A DNA stretch of 64,000 bases, taken from Pseudarcicella hirudinis (GTDB lineage Bacteria; Bacteroidota; Bacteroidia; Cytophagales; Spirosomataceae). The stretch lies in the NCBI RefSeq assembly GCF_900115665.1, contig NZ_FOXH01000019.1:50926-114925 (forward strand). The letters are read 5' to 3'. Below the pieces are notes generated by a model that ran no database searches, had not been told where the DNA came from, and saw only the letters and a program-made list of their open reading frames with translations. Shown in pieces: positions 19,185 to 28,147 of the stretch; the stretch's first letter is position 1, and each line of letters opens with the position of its first letter. Both the position numbers and the translations under genes were made by a program.

Positions 19185-20996
19185 TCAGATAGCAGGTTGC
19201 ATTTCATTAGAAATAGTCAGTACTTCAGGATCAGTAAGACGTACTGATAAACTGAGTGTTTTCACCAGTTCATAATGAAAATAAAACTTCATTGTATGGA
19301 TTTTAGATTCATAAAAAGCCAGTTCGTCTCCCGTCGGATTTTTAGTAACCAATGCGGTTTTGGCAACAATTCCCTGCTTCAGCCATTGCCAGGCAACAGT
19401 TACAATCCCAAAGAACTCCATATATAAGTTAGCATCTGATAAAAAGACCTCATTGTCGCCTTTCTCAGCAATACCCAGCAAATGCATGGTAACCTTCTGT
19501 AATCTTCCTAACTCTTTTTCCAGTTTTTCTGCATATGGAACAAGATCGTCGTGGGTTTGAGCCTCCTTAATAGTTCCGATCATTTCGGCAAAAAGCAACT
19601 GAGGAGCTTTGCCACCCTGAAAAGTAATGCCCCGGCCTAATAAATTAAGTGAATGGATTCCTGTGGTTCCTTCATAAATCGACATAATTCTTACATCTCT
19701 GGCCATTTGTTCCAAAGGGAAATCTTCGGTATAGCCATAGCCTCCGAAAACCTGCAGGCCTTCATTGACAGATTTAATGCCTGATTCCGCTGGATAGGTT
19801 TTGGCAACCGTTGTAAGCAGATCTAAAAGCATCTGGTATCTTTGCCCTTCTTCAGATTTGGCTCCGCTAGCGTGGATCATATCTTCCCAGAAATAACATT
19901 CCAGTAATAGTCCCAGGCATCCTTCTACCATTGCTTTCTGAGACAAAAGCATTCTTTTTACATCGGGATGATTAATGATGAACGTTTGTTCCTCTTCCAG
20001 ATTGCGGTTATTCAGTCTTCTTCCCTGAGGTCGTTCTTTCGCATATTCCAGAGAAGCATAATAGGCTGAGGAGGCGATATAAGTTGCTCCCATACCCACA
20101 CCTAAACGCGCTTCATTCATCATCTGGAACATGTATTGTAAACCTTTATGAGGTTCTCCTACAAGATAGCCTACAGAATCATCTTTGTCTCCGAAAGTGA
20201 GGTGCATAGCCGGAGTGGCTTTTTGCCCCATTTTATGATAAATTCCGGTGGAAACAACATCATTGTCAATGCTGAAATTCCCCTGATCGTCTGCTCTGTA
20301 TTTTGGTACCACAAAAAGAGAAATGCCTTTTGTGCCGAGCGGAGCGCCATCAATTCTTGCCAGAACCAGGTTAATAATGTTACCGGTAACATCATGGTCT
20401 CCTGCTGAAATGAAAACCTTCTGACCTTTTATCTTAAAGGAACCGTCAGCCTGAGGAGAGGCGGTTGTTACTACATCAGAAAGAGAGCTTCCTGCCTGTG
20501 GTTCAGTCAGACACATGGTTCCTGACCATTCTCCGGTAATCATTCGGGAAGCAAAAGTTTCTTTCAACTTTTCTGAACCAAAGGAAAGAATGAGATGCGC
20601 TGTTCCGGTGGTAAGACCAGTAAACATCACAAATGAATTATGTGCAGCTCCTCTGATGAACTCATTGGCGGCACCTATTACGGTCGGTAATTGTTGTCCT
20701 CCGTCTTCATAAGGAAAAATGGCTCCGATCATACCGGAATCTCCCATAGCTTTGACATAATCCTTTACAGCAGGATGAACTTTTGTTTTCCCGTTAATAA
20801 GTTCTGGCTGTTTCCGGTCGGAGTCGATGTAAGAGGGACGCAAAATTTTGTCCGCAATTTCTTCCGCGGTATCCAATACCATATCAAACATATCAGGTGT
20901 ATAATCCTGAAAATAAGGATATTTGATAAGTTGATCAACCTGAATAACTTCCTTTAATAAGAAATCAAGATTTCTTCTCGAATATTGCTTTGCCAT
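19185..20996 (-). CDS. Long acyl-CoA dehydrogenase (about 600 residues)
   Basis: 603 aa, longer than the 380-residue classical form. It has an N-terminal extension (LLKEVIQVDQLIKYPYFQDYT), the usual ACAD core (TGTAHLILSFGSEKLKE, CLTEPQAGSSLSDVVTTA, and the FAD-region motif QVFGGYGYTEDFPLEQMARDVR, IYEGTTGIHSLNLLGR), and an extra C-terminal helical domain of about 140 residues. This is the layout of the FadE5/DmdC-like branch. It oxidises acyl-CoA thioesters, chain length unknown. An 8-bp-arm palindrome lies 41-64 bp upstream of the start. Confidence 0.9.
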   Translation of the reverse strand: MAKQYSRRNLDFLLKEVIQVDQLIKYPYFQDYTPDMFDMVLDTAEEIADKILRPSYIDSDRKQPELINGKTKVHPAVKDYVKAMGDSGMIGAIFPYEDGGQQLPTVIGAANEFIRGAAHNSFVMFTGLTTGTAHLILSFGSEKLKETFASRMITGEWSGTMCLTEPQAGSSLSDVVTTASPQADGSFKIKGQKVFISAGDHDVTGNIINLVLARIDGAPLGTKGISLFVVPKYRADDQGNFSIDNDVVSTGIYHKMGQKATPAMHLTFGDKDDSVGYLVGEPHKGLQYMFQMMNEARLGVGMGATYIASSAYYASLEYAKERPQGRRLNNRNLEEEQTFIINHPDVKRMLLSQKAMVEGCLGLLLECYFWEDMIHASGAKSEEGQRYQMLLDLLTTVAKTYPAESGIKSVNEGLQVFGGYGYTEDFPLEQMARDVRIMSIYEGTTGIHSLNLLGRGITFQGGKAPQLLFAEMIGTIKEAQTHDDLVPYAEKLEKELGRLQKVTMHLLGIAEKGDNEVFLSDANLYMEFFGIVTVAWQWLKQGIVAKTALVTKNPTGDELAFYESKIHTMKFYFHYELVKTLSLSVRLTDPEVLTISNEMQPAI

Positions 20997-21036
20997 GGTT
21001 CTGAGAATTTTCTGCTGAAACTGTTTGAGTCCTGAT

Positions 21037-21060
21037 TTAACCGAACCTTAGATCGGTTAA
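21037..21060. promoter_or_regulatory. Operator-like inverted repeat upstream of the acyl-CoA dehydrogenase gene
   Basis: Perfect 8-bp arms TTAACCGA (21037-21044) and TCGGTTAA (21053-21060) with an 8-nt spacer. It is centred about 52 bp upstream of the ATG at 20996. This form is typical of TetR-type operators, but the regulator is not identified. Confidence 0.45.
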
Positions 21061-21339
21061 AAAACGTCTTGTAAAAATACAAATAAAAAATAATATTATG
21101 CAAGCATACTATTATTATAAATATATGTTTATCTTAATTGTAAATAGAAGCCATAGATATTAGGGAAATACATAGGAAAAAGGGTAATTTTAGGGTTGTT
21201 ATTTATTGAGTTTTTTGTTAGTTTTCTATTGTTAAGTATCTGAAAAGCGATGAGCGAAATGTATTTTATTGATGTTTGATAATTATTTAAAGAAAAAGAT
21301 GTTTTTTTTTATTAGTCGTGTGACTTTTTAAATCAAAAA

Positions 21340-21492
21340 CAGTTTTATATGTATAAAATTTAGATTCAAGGCGGTGTGGGGAAAGAATTTCGACGGGAAA
21401 ACTTTCACTAGAGCCAGCTGCTTTTGAACTGTATTTTGGTGTGTTAGTGATATAGAATCGGCAAGCTCTTTTGGGCATGCCGATTTTTTTTT
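21340..21492 (+). ncRNA. Candidate small RNA ending at an orphan terminator
   Basis: The 3' end is set by the terminator at 21456-21492. No + strand gene precedes it for 450 bp. Short pairings inside (for example GAAAG near 21381 with CTTTC near 21403) suggest structure. The 5' end given is a guess. I could not match it to tmRNA, 6S or SRP RNA. Confidence 0.3.
21456..21492 (+). terminator. Strong orphan terminator
   Basis: Eight-bp outer stem (21456-21463 with 21478-21485), an A-A mismatch, four inner pairs and a TTTT loop, then a run of Ts to 21492. No protein gene ends before it on this strand. Confidence 0.8.
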
Positions 21493-21717
21493 CCCCGGAA
21501 TTTTAGAATTATCCTATTTTCCTGTCTTTTGGTCGGCTGTATTTGAAGGATGAATAATGAGAAAATTACCCTTCAAATTATTTCGGATGTTAAACCTGAA
21601 ACTTTAAAAATTATTTTTTACGCCTGAAATGTCGGTTAAATTATTCTCCTGATTCACTATCTGTTAACTTTTCGAAAGGTTTTTTATAAAATTCAATAGC
21701 CTTTTTAACATATTAAG

Positions 21718-21725
21718 TAATTTTG
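21718..21725 (+). promoter_or_regulatory. Candidate -7 box of the arginine block
   Basis: TAATTTTG matches TAnnTTTG fully. The leader to the ATG at 21799 would be about 65 nt. No clear -33 TTTG was found. Confidence 0.4.
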
Positions 21726-21798
21726 CACTTATGTTTTTGAAAAATGACAGATTTCTTCTTCATTTTCAGATGAACCATTTTACAATTAATAAAAAGTC

Positions 21799-22773
21799 AT
21801 GAATCACTTTCTCTCGGTCAAAGAGGTCTACAACTTAGACGTTTTGGTTAGAAACGCTTTGTTGTTTAAAAAAACGCCATTCGCAGACAAGCATTTGGGC
21901 AAAAACCGCACAATAGGTTTGCTTTTCTTCAATTCTAGTTTGAGAACCCGATTAAGTACTCAAAGGGCGGCGCAAAACCTGGGCATGGAAGTGATTGTTA
22001 TGAATGTTGGCGCTGATTCGTGGCAACTGGAAATGGAAGAGGGTGTAATTATGAACTCTGACAAAGCTGAACACGTAAAAGAAGCTGCTGCTGTTGTCGG
22101 CCAGTATTGCGATATTGTCGGAGTAAGAAGTTTTCCTTCTCTGACTGACCGTGAAGCGGATTATTCAGAAAAGGTTATGAATCAGTTTGTTAAATATACA
22201 GGACGCCCGATTATAAGCCTGGAATCAGCAACCCGTCATCCTTTGCAATCGCTCACCGATTTGATTACGATCAGTGAATATAAGACAAAAGCCCGCCCGA
22301 AAGTTGTACTTACCTGGGCGCCTCATGTCAAAGCTTTACCGCAATGTGTTCCGAATTCTTTTTCAGAATGGATGAATGTAGCTGATGTTGATTTTGTAAT
22401 TACGCATCCTGAAGGGTATGAATTAGCCCCTGAATTTTCAGGAAATGCTAAAATAACGCATAACCAGAATGAGGCTTTTGAAGGAGCTGATTTTATTTAT
22501 GCCAAAAACTGGTCTTCATATACCCATTACGGTCAGATTCTGAATCAGGATCCGGCCTGGATGGTTACTATGGATAAAATGAAACTGACTGATAATGCCA
22601 AATTTATGCATTGTTTACCGGTAAGAAGAAATGTAGTGGTAGAAGATGCCGTGCTTGATTCAGACCATTCTATTGTAATTCCACAGGCAGGAAACCGTGT
22701 TTGGGCAGCTCAGGTTGTTCTCAAAGAAATGCTGATGGGATTGAATAGAAAGGAAAGCCCATATTTGTTTTAA
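21799..22773 (+). CDS. argF': N-succinylornithine (or N-acetylornithine) carbamoyltransferase
   Basis: 324 aa. The carbamoyl-phosphate motif is SSLRTR (residues 46-51), the ornithine-side motif is HCLPVRRN, and the middle has RHPLQSLTDLITI. The order matches the Bacteroides SOTCase and Xanthomonas AOTCase branch, not classical ArgF. The specificity residue is Ala90 (NSDKAEH), where B. fragilis SOTCase has Pro90 and X. campestris AOTCase has Glu92. Small residues there are reported to favour succinylornithine, so I favour that substrate. It is the first gene of a five-gene + strand block with argB, argE' and argH. argC, argD and argG are not in the window. Confidence 0.9.
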   Translation: MNHFLSVKEVYNLDVLVRNALLFKKTPFADKHLGKNRTIGLLFFNSSLRTRLSTQRAAQNLGMEVIVMNVGADSWQLEMEEGVIMNSDKAEHVKEAAAVVGQYCDIVGVRSFPSLTDREADYSEKVMNQFVKYTGRPIISLESATRHPLQSLTDLITISEYKTKARPKVVLTWAPHVKALPQCVPNSFSEWMNVADVDFVITHPEGYELAPEFSGNAKITHNQNEAFEGADFIYAKNWSSYTHYGQILNQDPAWMVTMDKMKLTDNAKFMHCLPVRRNVVVEDAVLDSDHSIVIPQAGNRVWAAQVVLKEMLMGLNRKESPYLF

Positions 22774-22893
22774 GAAAAACTGATAGTTTCAGAGAAGAAT
22801 GCCGGAAAGTAGAAACTGCCTTTTCAGGATATAATCAGCCAAAAGGCGGTATATCATTCCTTTTTTCCTGAAATCTGTTATAAATAAAAATTA

Positions 22894-23679
22894 ATGAAAC
22901 TTACCGTAGTGAAAATCGGGGGAAATGTGATTGATAATCAGGAGTTTTGCAGGAGTTTTTTGCAGGATTTCTCCCAAATTGAAGGCCCAAAAATACTTGT
23001 ACACGGAGGAGGGAAGATTGCGACAAATATTGCCGAAAAGCTGGGGATTGAAACACTGATGGTTGATGGCAGAAGAATTACTGATAAACCTATGCTGGAT
23101 GTAGTAACAATGGTGTATGGTGGATTGGTAAACAAGAGCCTTGTAGCACAACTGCAAAGTTTTAATACCAATGCAATTGGCTTGACGGGAGCCGACGGCG
23201 GCGTGATTTTATCAAGAAAAAGACCGGTAAAAGAGATTGATTATGGTTTCGTCGGAGATATTGAAAAGGTAGATTCCGGGCAGATTGCCGGAATGCTGGG
23301 ACAGGGACTTACCCCTGTTTTTGCACCTTTGACATTTGACCGCGACGGTAATATGCTTAATACCAATGCTGATACCCAGGCTCAGGCGGTCGCAGTGGCA
23401 ATGGCAGAGGAATTTGAGGTAAATCTGGTTTATTGTTTCGAAAAGAAAGGTGTATTGTCAAATCCTGAAGATGATGATTCGGTTATTTCGACATTAATAC
23501 CTTCACTTTATGAACAATATAAAGCCTCCGGGGCTATTTTTAAAGGCATGATTCCAAAGCTTGATAATGCCTTTAAAGCTCTTTCTGAAGGTGTATCACA
23601 GGTAATTATTTGTCATGCAGCTGAAGTAAAACAAGCTGTCAGTGAAGGAATAGCGGGGACGAAGTTGGTTTTGTCTTAA
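22894..23679 (+). CDS. argB: Acetylglutamate (or succinylglutamate) kinase
   Basis: 261 aa, the normal ArgB length. Residues 4-10 (VVKIGGN) are the amino-acid-kinase opening and KILVHGGGKIA carries the phosphate-binding glycines. The C-terminal part has ADTQAQAVAVAMA and KGMIPKLDNAFKAL, both typical. It phosphorylates N-acylglutamate in arginine synthesis. In a succinyl pathway the substrate would be N-succinylglutamate. It lies 120 bp after argF' and 33 bp before the ADP-ribosylglycohydrolase gene. Confidence 0.9.
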   Translation: MKLTVVKIGGNVIDNQEFCRSFLQDFSQIEGPKILVHGGGKIATNIAEKLGIETLMVDGRRITDKPMLDVVTMVYGGLVNKSLVAQLQSFNTNAIGLTGADGGVILSRKRPVKEIDYGFVGDIEKVDSGQIAGMLGQGLTPVFAPLTFDRDGNMLNTNADTQAQAVAVAMAEEFEVNLVYCFEKKGVLSNPEDDDSVISTLIPSLYEQYKASGAIFKGMIPKLDNAFKALSEGVSQVIICHAAEVKQAVSEGIAGTKLVLS

Positions 23680-23703
23680 AATAACCGGCAAATTGTATTT
23701 GTC

Positions 23704-23710
23704 AGGAGGA
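23704..23710 (+). promoter_or_regulatory. Shine-Dalgarno-like AGGAGGA before the ADP-ribosylglycohydrolase start
   Basis: AGGAGGA ends 2 nt before the ATG at 23713. Such motifs are rare in this window, as expected for Bacteroidota. The short spacing makes its effect doubtful. Confidence 0.35.
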
Positions 23711-23712
23711 AA

Positions 23713-24654
23713 ATGAAAGAACACATCAAAGGATTTTTATTCGGAACTACCATTGGCGACGCTTTAGGCGTTCCGGTAGAATTTATGAGCCGTTCGTTCC
23801 TCAAACGTTCTCCGGTTGTAGATATGAGATCAATGGGAACACACTGCCAGTTAGCAGGAACCTGGTCTGATGATACTTCCTTAACTTTCTGCCTGACAGA
23901 GCAAATTATTGAAGGGTATAATCTGGAACATTTATCGGAGAAAATCTGTAAATGGTACACACAAAATTACTGGTCAGCCAGGGGTGAGGTGTTTGATATT
24001 GGTATTTCCACAAAGAATGCCCTGGATCGTCTTCTCAAAGGAACACATCCAGCTGAATCAGGAGAAAAAGGAGAGTATTCTAATGGAAACGGTTCTCTGA
24101 TGCGGATTTTACCTTTGGTTTTTTACCTGAAAAATAAAAGTATTGAACATCGCTTTAAAATCATTCAGGAAGTTTCCGGAATTACGCATGCTCATATCAG
24201 GTCGCAAATTGCCTGCTTTTTTGCTGTGGAACTTTCCATTAACTTATATAAAGGCCTTGAAAAAGCCAAAGCTTATCTTGATACCCAGAATACGGTCAGG
24301 GACTACATTAATACCATTCATATTCCGGCATCAGAAAAAGAGCTTTTTATCAGAATTTTTTACGATAACATAACACAGGTTCACGAATCTGAAATTTATT
24401 CATCCGGATATTCCTTACATACGCTTGAAGCAAGTTTATGGGCTTTTTTAACCACAGACAGTTATAGTGAGGCGGTTCTGAAAGCAGTTAATCTGGGGGA
24501 TGATTCTGATACTACAGGCTGTCTGACAGGAGGATTTGCAGGACTTTATTATGGTTTTGATGCAATTCCTCAGGAATGGATTGCGCAGCTTGCCAGAAAA
24601 GATGATATTATGGATTTATCTGAAAGGCTGACAAACTGGGCTCATAAACAATGA
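23713..24654 (+). CDS. ADP-ribosylglycohydrolase-family protein
   Basis: 313 aa. All family metal-site motifs are present: GTTIGDALGVPVEF at the N-terminus, GTWSDDTSLTFCL, GNGSLMRI, and LGDDSDTTGCLTGGFAGLYYG at the C-terminus. The paired aspartates bind two magnesium ions in DraG/ARH enzymes, which remove ADP-ribose from proteins or small molecules. It sits inside the arginine block between argB and argE', probably on the same transcript. ADP-ribosyl-arginine as substrate is an attractive but unproven idea. No ADP-ribosyltransferase is visible in the window. Confidence 0.85.
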   Translation: MKEHIKGFLFGTTIGDALGVPVEFMSRSFLKRSPVVDMRSMGTHCQLAGTWSDDTSLTFCLTEQIIEGYNLEHLSEKICKWYTQNYWSARGEVFDIGISTKNALDRLLKGTHPAESGEKGEYSNGNGSLMRILPLVFYLKNKSIEHRFKIIQEVSGITHAHIRSQIACFFAVELSINLYKGLEKAKAYLDTQNTVRDYINTIHIPASEKELFIRIFYDNITQVHESEIYSSGYSLHTLEASLWAFLTTDSYSEAVLKAVNLGDDSDTTGCLTGGFAGLYYGFDAIPQEWIAQLARKDDIMDLSERLTNWAHKQ

Positions 24655-24786
24655 TTTACGTATTGAAGGGTAAAGAGACAAGAGCGTGAAGACAATAAAC
24701 CAGGGCTGTGAATTAAACTGTATCCGTAAAATTTAATCAATTGATTTTGAATCTAATAGCTTTTGGCAAAATGCCGGCTAACGAAT

Positions 24787-25863
24787 ATGACCCTACAACA
24801 ACAACTTACTCAGAATGCTGTTGAGTTATTAAAAAAACTCATTTCCACACAATCTTTCAGCAGAGAAGAAAACCAGACAGGAGATATTTTGGAGGAGTTT
24901 TTCAGAGAACAGAATATTCCTTTCAGAAGAAAAATAAATAATGTCTGGGCAAGGAATCAGCATTTTAACTCTGCTTTACCTACTGTTTTGTTAAACTCCC
25001 ATCATGATACGGTCAAACCAAATCCTTCATGGACGCTGAACCCGTTTGAACCGCTTATTCGGGATGGAAAACTTTATGGTTTGGGCAGTAATGATGCCGG
25101 AGGATGTCTGGTGAGTCTTTTGGCAACATTTTGTTATTTTTACTATCGCAATGATCTTAAATTTAATCTGCTTATCGTTGCTTCTGCCGAGGAAGAAATT
25201 TCAGGCGTAAATGGGCTGGAATTGTTGCTGAAGGAAAATGATTTACCGGAAATAGATTTTGCGATTGTAGGTGAACCGACACAGATGCATCTGGCAATTG
25301 CCGAAAAAGGACTCATGGTACTGGATTGTGTAGCGCATGGGAAGTCAGGCCATGCTGCGAGAGAGGAAGGAGATAATGCCATTTACAAAGCTATCCGGGA
25401 TATTAACTGGATTCAGAATTATAGTTTCCCGAAAGTTTCTCCGGTTTTAGGACCTGTAAAAATGTCTGTTACCATTATTAATGCCGGCAAACAACATAAT
25501 GTGGTTCCGGATGCCTGTTCTTTTACAATTGATTGCCGCGTAACTGAACAATATTCTCTGGAAGAAGTTTTTGAGGTAATTGATAAGCATACAGAATCTG
25601 AGATTGCAGCAAGATCAATCCGGCTGAAGCCTTCTTCTATTTCTGAAGACCATGATATTGTAAAAGCCGGATTGGAATTAGGAAGAACAACTTACGGTTC
25701 TCCGACAACTTCAGACCAGGCGGTTCTTTCCTGTCAGTCGCTGAAGTTAGGACCCGGACATTCAGAACGTTCTCATACAGCTGATGAATTTATTTATCTT
25801 TCTGAAATAGAAGAAGGTATAGATCTTTATATCAAAATGCTTGGAAAAGTAATAACCGGCTGA
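24787..25863 (+). CDS. argE': M20 peptidase: N-acylornithine deacylase
   Basis: 358 aa from the ATG at 24787 (an in-frame ATG at 24763 adds 8 residues). The M20 metal ligands are visible in NSHHDTV, GLGSNDAGG, SAEEEISG and GEPTQ, and the last histidine is in GPGHSERSH. The dimerisation domain lies between (GKSGHAAREEGDNAIYK). The family includes ArgE, DapE and Bacteroidota deacylases that remove the succinyl or acetyl group from citrulline or ornithine. Position in the arg block fits that step. Confidence 0.85.
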   Translation: MTLQQQLTQNAVELLKKLISTQSFSREENQTGDILEEFFREQNIPFRRKINNVWARNQHFNSALPTVLLNSHHDTVKPNPSWTLNPFEPLIRDGKLYGLGSNDAGGCLVSLLATFCYFYYRNDLKFNLLIVASAEEEISGVNGLELLLKENDLPEIDFAIVGEPTQMHLAIAEKGLMVLDCVAHGKSGHAAREEGDNAIYKAIRDINWIQNYSFPKVSPVLGPVKMSVTIINAGKQHNVVPDACSFTIDCRVTEQYSLEEVFEVIDKHTESEIAARSIRLKPSSISEDHDIVKAGLELGRTTYGSPTTSDQAVLSCQSLKLGPGHSERSHTADEFIYLSEIEEGIDLYIKMLGKVITG

Positions 25864-25932
25864 TTCTGAATGAGATAAATAATTAGTTTTTGGCAGATAT
25901 TTTCTGCATTACATCTTTAAAACATTTGAAAA

Positions 25933-27270
25933 GTGGCAAAACTTTGGCAAAAAGATAATTATTCAATAAACGATAAAATTGAAAAATTTACAGTAGGACG
26001 TGATCCTGAGTTTGATGTTCTTCTGGCAGAATATGATGTTTTGGGTTCAATGGCACATACCACTATGCTGGAAAGCGTAGGTTTGCTGGAAAAAGAGGAA
26101 TTGAAGGAGCTTTTGGCGGAATTAAAGAACATTTATGCTGAAATCCAATCCGGAGACTTTGAAATTGAAGAAGGAATAGAAGATGTTCACTCGCAGGTAG
26201 AACTGATGCTGACCCGTAAGTTAGGCGAGGCCGGAAAGAAAATACATTCAGGCAGGTCAAGAAACGACCAGGTTCTGGTTGATCTTAAGCTCTTTACCAG
26301 AGCAAAATTACAGGAAGTGACTGAGGCTGTAAATCATTTGTTTGAATTATTGATTACGCTGAGTAATACCCATAAGGATGTTTTATTGCCAGGTTATACA
26401 CATTTGCAGATTGCCATGCCATCTTCTTTCGGGTTATGGTTTGGGGCTTATGCAGAAAGTCTGATAGATGATACAGAAATGCTTCAGACAGCTTATCGTC
26501 TGGCGAACAAGAACCCTTTGGGATCAGGAGCAGGATACGGGTCTTCTTTTCCGTTGAACCGTACCTTAACAACCCGGTTACTGGGCTTTGATAATCTGCA
26601 TTATAATGTGGTTTATGCACAAATGTCGAGAGGAAAAACAGAGCTTTTTGCCGTAACAGCCATTGCTCAGATTGCCTCAACGCTCTCAAGAATGGCAATG
26701 GATATTTGTTTATATAATTCACAGAATTTCGGGTTTATCAAATTACCGGATGAAATGACAACCGGAAGTTCGATTATGCCGCATAAAAAGAATCCGGATG
26801 TAGCGGAATTGCTGCGTGGAAAAACAAACAGATTGAAAGGTCTGCCAAATGAAATTATGCTGGTTTTGAGTAATTTGCCTTCAGGATATCATCGTGAAAT
26901 GCAATTGCTTAAAGAAGTACTGATGCCTGCTTTTGATGAAATATTAAATTGCCTCGATATTACGCATTTTATGCTTTCAAATATTCAGGTAAAAGAAGGT
27001 ATCCTGGAAGATCCTAAATATGACCTTTTGTTTTCAGTAGAAAGGGTTAATCAGCTGGTATTGGAGGGTGTTCCTTTCAGAGAAGCATATAAAATTATCG
27101 GAAACGAAATTAATTCTGACACTTATGCTGCCAACCGGGATCTGGCACATTCGCATGAAGGAAGTATAGGAAATCTTTGTAATGATCAGATTACTGCTAT
27201 GATGGATGAAGTTCAGGGAAGATTTGGTTTTGAAAAGGTAAAAAAGGCTATTGATGAATTGTTGTCTTAA
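25933..27270 (+). CDS. argH: Argininosuccinate lyase
   Basis: 445 aa with a GTG start at 25933, where the protein reads AKLWQKD. The family signature is GSSIMPHKKNPDVAE. The N-terminal HSGRSRNDQV segment (after EDVHSQVE) binds substrate. It cleaves argininosuccinate to arginine and fumarate, the last step of arginine synthesis, in the cytoplasm as a tetramer. It ends the enzymatic part of the block. A barrel protein gene follows after 22 bp. Confidence 0.92.
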   Translation: MAKLWQKDNYSINDKIEKFTVGRDPEFDVLLAEYDVLGSMAHTTMLESVGLLEKEELKELLAELKNIYAEIQSGDFEIEEGIEDVHSQVELMLTRKLGEAGKKIHSGRSRNDQVLVDLKLFTRAKLQEVTEAVNHLFELLITLSNTHKDVLLPGYTHLQIAMPSSFGLWFGAYAESLIDDTEMLQTAYRLANKNPLGSGAGYGSSFPLNRTLTTRLLGFDNLHYNVVYAQMSRGKTELFAVTAIAQIASTLSRMAMDICLYNSQNFGFIKLPDEMTTGSSIMPHKKNPDVAELLRGKTNRLKGLPNEIMLVLSNLPSGYHREMQLLKEVLMPAFDEILNCLDITHFMLSNIQVKEGILEDPKYDLLFSVERVNQLVLEGVPFREAYKIIGNEINSDTYAANRDLAHSHEGSIGNLCNDQITAMMDEVQGRFGFEKVKKAIDELLS

Positions 27271-27292
27271 AGGTATCTTCAAATCATGTTAA

Positions 27293-28120
27293 ATGGATAC
27301 GTTATTGTTGAGAAAAATACTTCTGCTTTCCTTTATTTTGCTGAAATTCGGTAGTACTTCCGGGCAGATTGTCTCCGGAAATCCTCCTGAACCGGCAAAA
27401 GAAAAAGACAGTGTAACCATTCGCCGGAACCGGAAGGCATTACTGGATATACAGATAGATCAGAGAAAGTCATTTCTGGGGCAGCCTGATTTTCCTATTA
27501 CGATAAACGGATTAAACGTAGGCTGGACCTATAATAAAAGAATCAGATTCGGAGTAGGAGCTTATTTTGTGAATGCTGTTACCCCAAATGCCTATTTTGT
27601 ACCATTTAATCAGTTAATTAAGGATTCAGCACCCGGAGCCACGATTCTTTACAAAGACAAAAAGGCGCTTTATCTGGTAGAGGCGACTACCAAGCTTTAT
27701 TATATTACTCCAAGTATCCAATATAACTTTTATCGCTCTAAATGGCTTGATATTGGAATAATATTTGAAATCGGAACGGGATACAGTGAAAAAATTCAAA
27801 CAGATTATTTTTCCGGAGAAGTTATTCCTGTAATCAATAAAAAAGATAAAATTTTAAAAACAGAGAACTGGTTTTTCCCGGCTTCAGGCGGAGTTTCCTT
27901 TCTGGTGAAATTATCTGAAGATGTTGGTATTTCGGCAGCTGCAGGATACAGACAGATTGTAGAGGAAGTTGGGGTGAGTGATAATTTCAACGGGTCATAT
28001 TATCAGCTGGGTCTTCGTTTATTTCCATTTCGTATTAAATCTGAAATTGCGAAAGATCTTAAGACATTAGGAAGAAAAAAAGAACATCCGGAGCTTAATA
28101 AAGAGAAGAATACTCAATAA
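27293..28120 (+). CDS. Predicted outer-membrane beta-barrel protein, unknown
   Basis: 275 aa. Signal-like hydrophobic N-terminus to about residue 25 (ends STSGQ). The body alternates aromatic and polar residues in short strands (INGLNVGWTYNKRIRFGVGAYF, ITPSIQYNFYRSKWLDIGIIF, AAGYRQIVEEVGV, YYQLGLRLFPF), as in small porin-like barrels. The last 25 residues are charged. I cannot assign a family. It follows argH after 22 bp, probably only by read-through. Confidence 0.65.
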   Translation: MDTLLLRKILLLSFILLKFGSTSGQIVSGNPPEPAKEKDSVTIRRNRKALLDIQIDQRKSFLGQPDFPITINGLNVGWTYNKRIRFGVGAYFVNAVTPNAYFVPFNQLIKDSAPGATILYKDKKALYLVEATTKLYYITPSIQYNFYRSKWLDIGIIFEIGTGYSEKIQTDYFSGEVIPVINKKDKILKTENWFFPASGGVSFLVKLSEDVGISAAAGYRQIVEEVGVSDNFNGSYYQLGLRLFPFRIKSEIAKDLKTLGRKKEHPELNKEKNTQ

Positions 28121-28147
28121 CTTTACGTTATCTCTAAAAGCTCTTAC

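Larger units (their letters stand above)
20997..21798. other. 802-bp intergenic region
   Basis: The left end holds the palindrome at 21037-21060. A strong + strand terminator at 21456-21492 has no protein gene before it, which suggests a small RNA. The right end has a -7 box for the arginine block. The minus-strand open frame at 21287-21478 spans that terminator and is not convincing. Confidence 0.55.

Noticed and set aside
21287..21478. 63-codon minus-strand frame
   Set aside because: It overlaps the strong + strand terminator and has no family resemblance.
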